Origin: Myxococcales bacterium UBA1660
Lineage (GTDB): Bacteria > Myxococcota_A > Polyangia > Polyangiales > Houyiibacteriaceae
DNA length: 20,927 nt
Reading direction: 5' to 3'
Assembly (NCBI GenBank): GCA_002320815.1
Contig: DCLA01000050.1
Coordinates: 9,400-30,326 of the forward strand
Below, piece by piece: positions 20,022 through 20,927 of the stretch. Position 1 is the stretch's first letter. The number at the start of each line of letters is the position of its first letter. The translations under genes and the position numbers were made by a program. The notes under the pieces were generated by a model, which worked only from the letters and a program-made list of their open reading frames with translations, had not been told where the DNA came from and did not search any database.

Positions 20022-20927
20022 GTGATCGAAGACCGTCTGCCCGAAGCGCTCACTTTCGACGACGTCCTCCTCTTGCCGGGCTACTCGGACTTCCTGCCCA
20101 AGGAAGCCGACTTGCGCACCCGCATCACCCGGGGGCTCGAGCTGAACATCCCGCTGCTCTCGGCGGCGATGGACACCGTCACCGAGTGGCGGACGGCGGT
20201 GACCATGGCCCGCCAGGGCGGCCTGGGGATCATCCACAAGAACTTCACCCCCGCCGACCAGGCCAAGGAGGTCGAGGCGGTGAAGCGCGCGGAGAGCGGG
20301 ATGATCGTGAACCCGATCACCATCACCGCCGACATGCGCCTCGAGCAGGCCCTGGAGCTGATGCGCCAACACGACATCAGCGGCCTCCCCGTCCTCGAGG
20401 GCGACACCCCGGTGGGCATCCTCACCAGCCGCGACGTGCGCTTCGAGAAGAACCTGCAGCAGCCGGTCTCCGAGCTCATGACCAAGGAGTTGGTCACCGT
20501 CCCGCCGGGCGTCTCCCAGGAGAAGGCCCGGGAGACCCTGCACGCGAACCGCATCGAGAAGCTCCTGGTCGTCGAGCATGGGAAGCTCGTGGGGCTGATC
20601 ACCATCAAGGACCTCCTCCAGGCCGAGCGGCATCCCCTGGCGGTCAAGGACGACATGGGCCGGCTTCGCGTGGGCGCCGCCGTGGGCGTCGGACCGGATC
20701 GGGTCGAGCGCGTGGGCGCGCTGGTGAAGGCCGGGGTGGACGTCCTGGTGATCGACACCGCCCACGGGCACTCCAAGGGCGTCATCGACGCGGTGAAGGC
20801 CACCAAGGCCGAGCACCCGGGCGTGCAGGTCGTCGCCGGCAACATCGCCACTGCCGACGCCGCCCAGGCTCTGATCGACGCCGGCGTCGATGGCATCAAG
20901 GTGGGCATCGGGCCGGGCTCGATCTGC
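20022..20927 (+). CDS. guaB: IMP dehydrogenase (3' end beyond the window)
   Basis: 302 residues are visible. The enzyme oxidises IMP to XMP with NAD+, the committed step of GMP synthesis in the cytoplasm. Seen are the N-terminal signature LTFDDVLLLPGYS (10-22), LSAAMDTVTE (46-55), GLGIIHKN (67-74), two CBS domains (~96-145 and ~153-205, MTKELVTVPPG), D245 of the NAD site (VIDTAHGHS), GNIAT (273-277) and the catalytic loop GPGSIC. Cys302, the nucleophile that forms the E-XMP intermediate, is the very last codon of the window. The usual length is about 490, so roughly 190 residues are missing. The start is GTG 20022, chosen for AGGAG at 20011-20015 (6-nt spacing) and because family homology begins at once. 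Confidence 0.96.
   Translation, partial: MIEDRLPEALTFDDVLLLPGYSDFLPKEADLRTRITRGLELNIPLLSAAMDTVTEWRTAVTMARQGGLGIIHKNFTPADQAKEVEAVKRAESGMIVNPITITADMRLEQALELMRQHDISGLPVLEGDTPVGILTSRDVRFEKNLQQPVSELMTKELVTVPPGVSQEKARETLHANRIEKLLVVEHGKLVGLITIKDLLQAERHPLAVKDDMGRLRVGAAVGVGPDRVERVGALVKAGVDVLVIDTAHGHSKGVIDAVKATKAEHPGVQVVAGNIATADAAQALIDAGVDGIKVGIGPGSIC

Noticed and set aside
17636..20053. Minus-strand open frame of about 800 codons across the IPT gene
   Set aside because: Its composition (Gly/Arg/Asp/His/Ala without hydrophobic cores) is typical antisense shadow in GC-rich DNA. The plus strand has a signal peptide and eight clear IPT repeats.

Overview
The window looks like a chromosomal segment of a GC-rich myxobacterium-type organism (Myxococcota, perhaps Polyangiales/Sandaracinaceae; the lineage is inferred). 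The evidence is very high GC with a strong G/C third-position bias, two Ser/Thr protein kinases (one with the HRDVSPQN loop common in myxobacteria), PEGA-domain proteins, a lipoprotein carrying myxobacterial-type Cys-rich repeats and kelch repeats, and an IPT/TIG repeat protein. I see no insertion sequence, prophage, CRISPR array, tRNA or rRNA.

Layout. (1) 1-2267, plus strand: the Asp/Ala-repeat tail of an unseen gene, a JmjC/cupin_4 (ribosomal-oxygenase-like) protein and, overlapping it by 4 nt, an Apd1/sucrase-ferredoxin-like protein. (2) 2274-6361, minus strand: a large lipoprotein (Cys-rich repeats, about 12 kelch repeats, acidic Asp/Cys repeats) overlapping a TPR-PEGA membrane protein by 19 nt. 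(3) 6414-10003, plus strand and divergent from (2): a Ser/Thr kinase-nSTAND ATPase-TM-coiled-coil protein, overlapped by an FHA-winged-helix protein, probably a kinase/phosphopeptide-reader/transcription-factor pair. (4) 10043-11991, minus strand: the glutathione-dependent formaldehyde detoxification pair (class III ADH, then S-formylglutathione hydrolase), separated from (3) by a strong bidirectional hairpin. (5) 12137-13954: a second, PEGA-tailed Ser/Thr kinase. (6) 13890-14959, minus strand: a receiver-less CheB-like methylesterase with a zinc ribbon and an apparent frameshift near its C-terminus. (7) 15053-15421: a small two-TM protein with an acidic tail. (8) 15424-16946, minus strand: an alpha/beta-hydrolase lipoprotein overlapping a sirtuin gene. 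(9) 17022-17777: a CinA-N/molybdopterin-binding-like protein. (10) 17858-19933: a secreted protein of eight IPT/TIG repeats. (11) 20022-end: guaB (IMP dehydrogenase), cut by the window at its catalytic cysteine.

Two cross-cutting observations stand out. First, many genes are preceded by a TAnnnT -10-like hexamer placed so that the start codon falls at or within a few bases of the predicted transcription start, suggesting widespread leaderless or near-leaderless transcripts. Where a longer leader is predicted (adh, the 15053 gene, guaB) a proper Shine-Dalgarno appears. Second, the most promising candidate for an undescribed system is the kinase-nSTAND/FHA-wHTH pair, facing a sensor-like surface lipoprotein/PEGA pair across a 52-bp divergent promoter.
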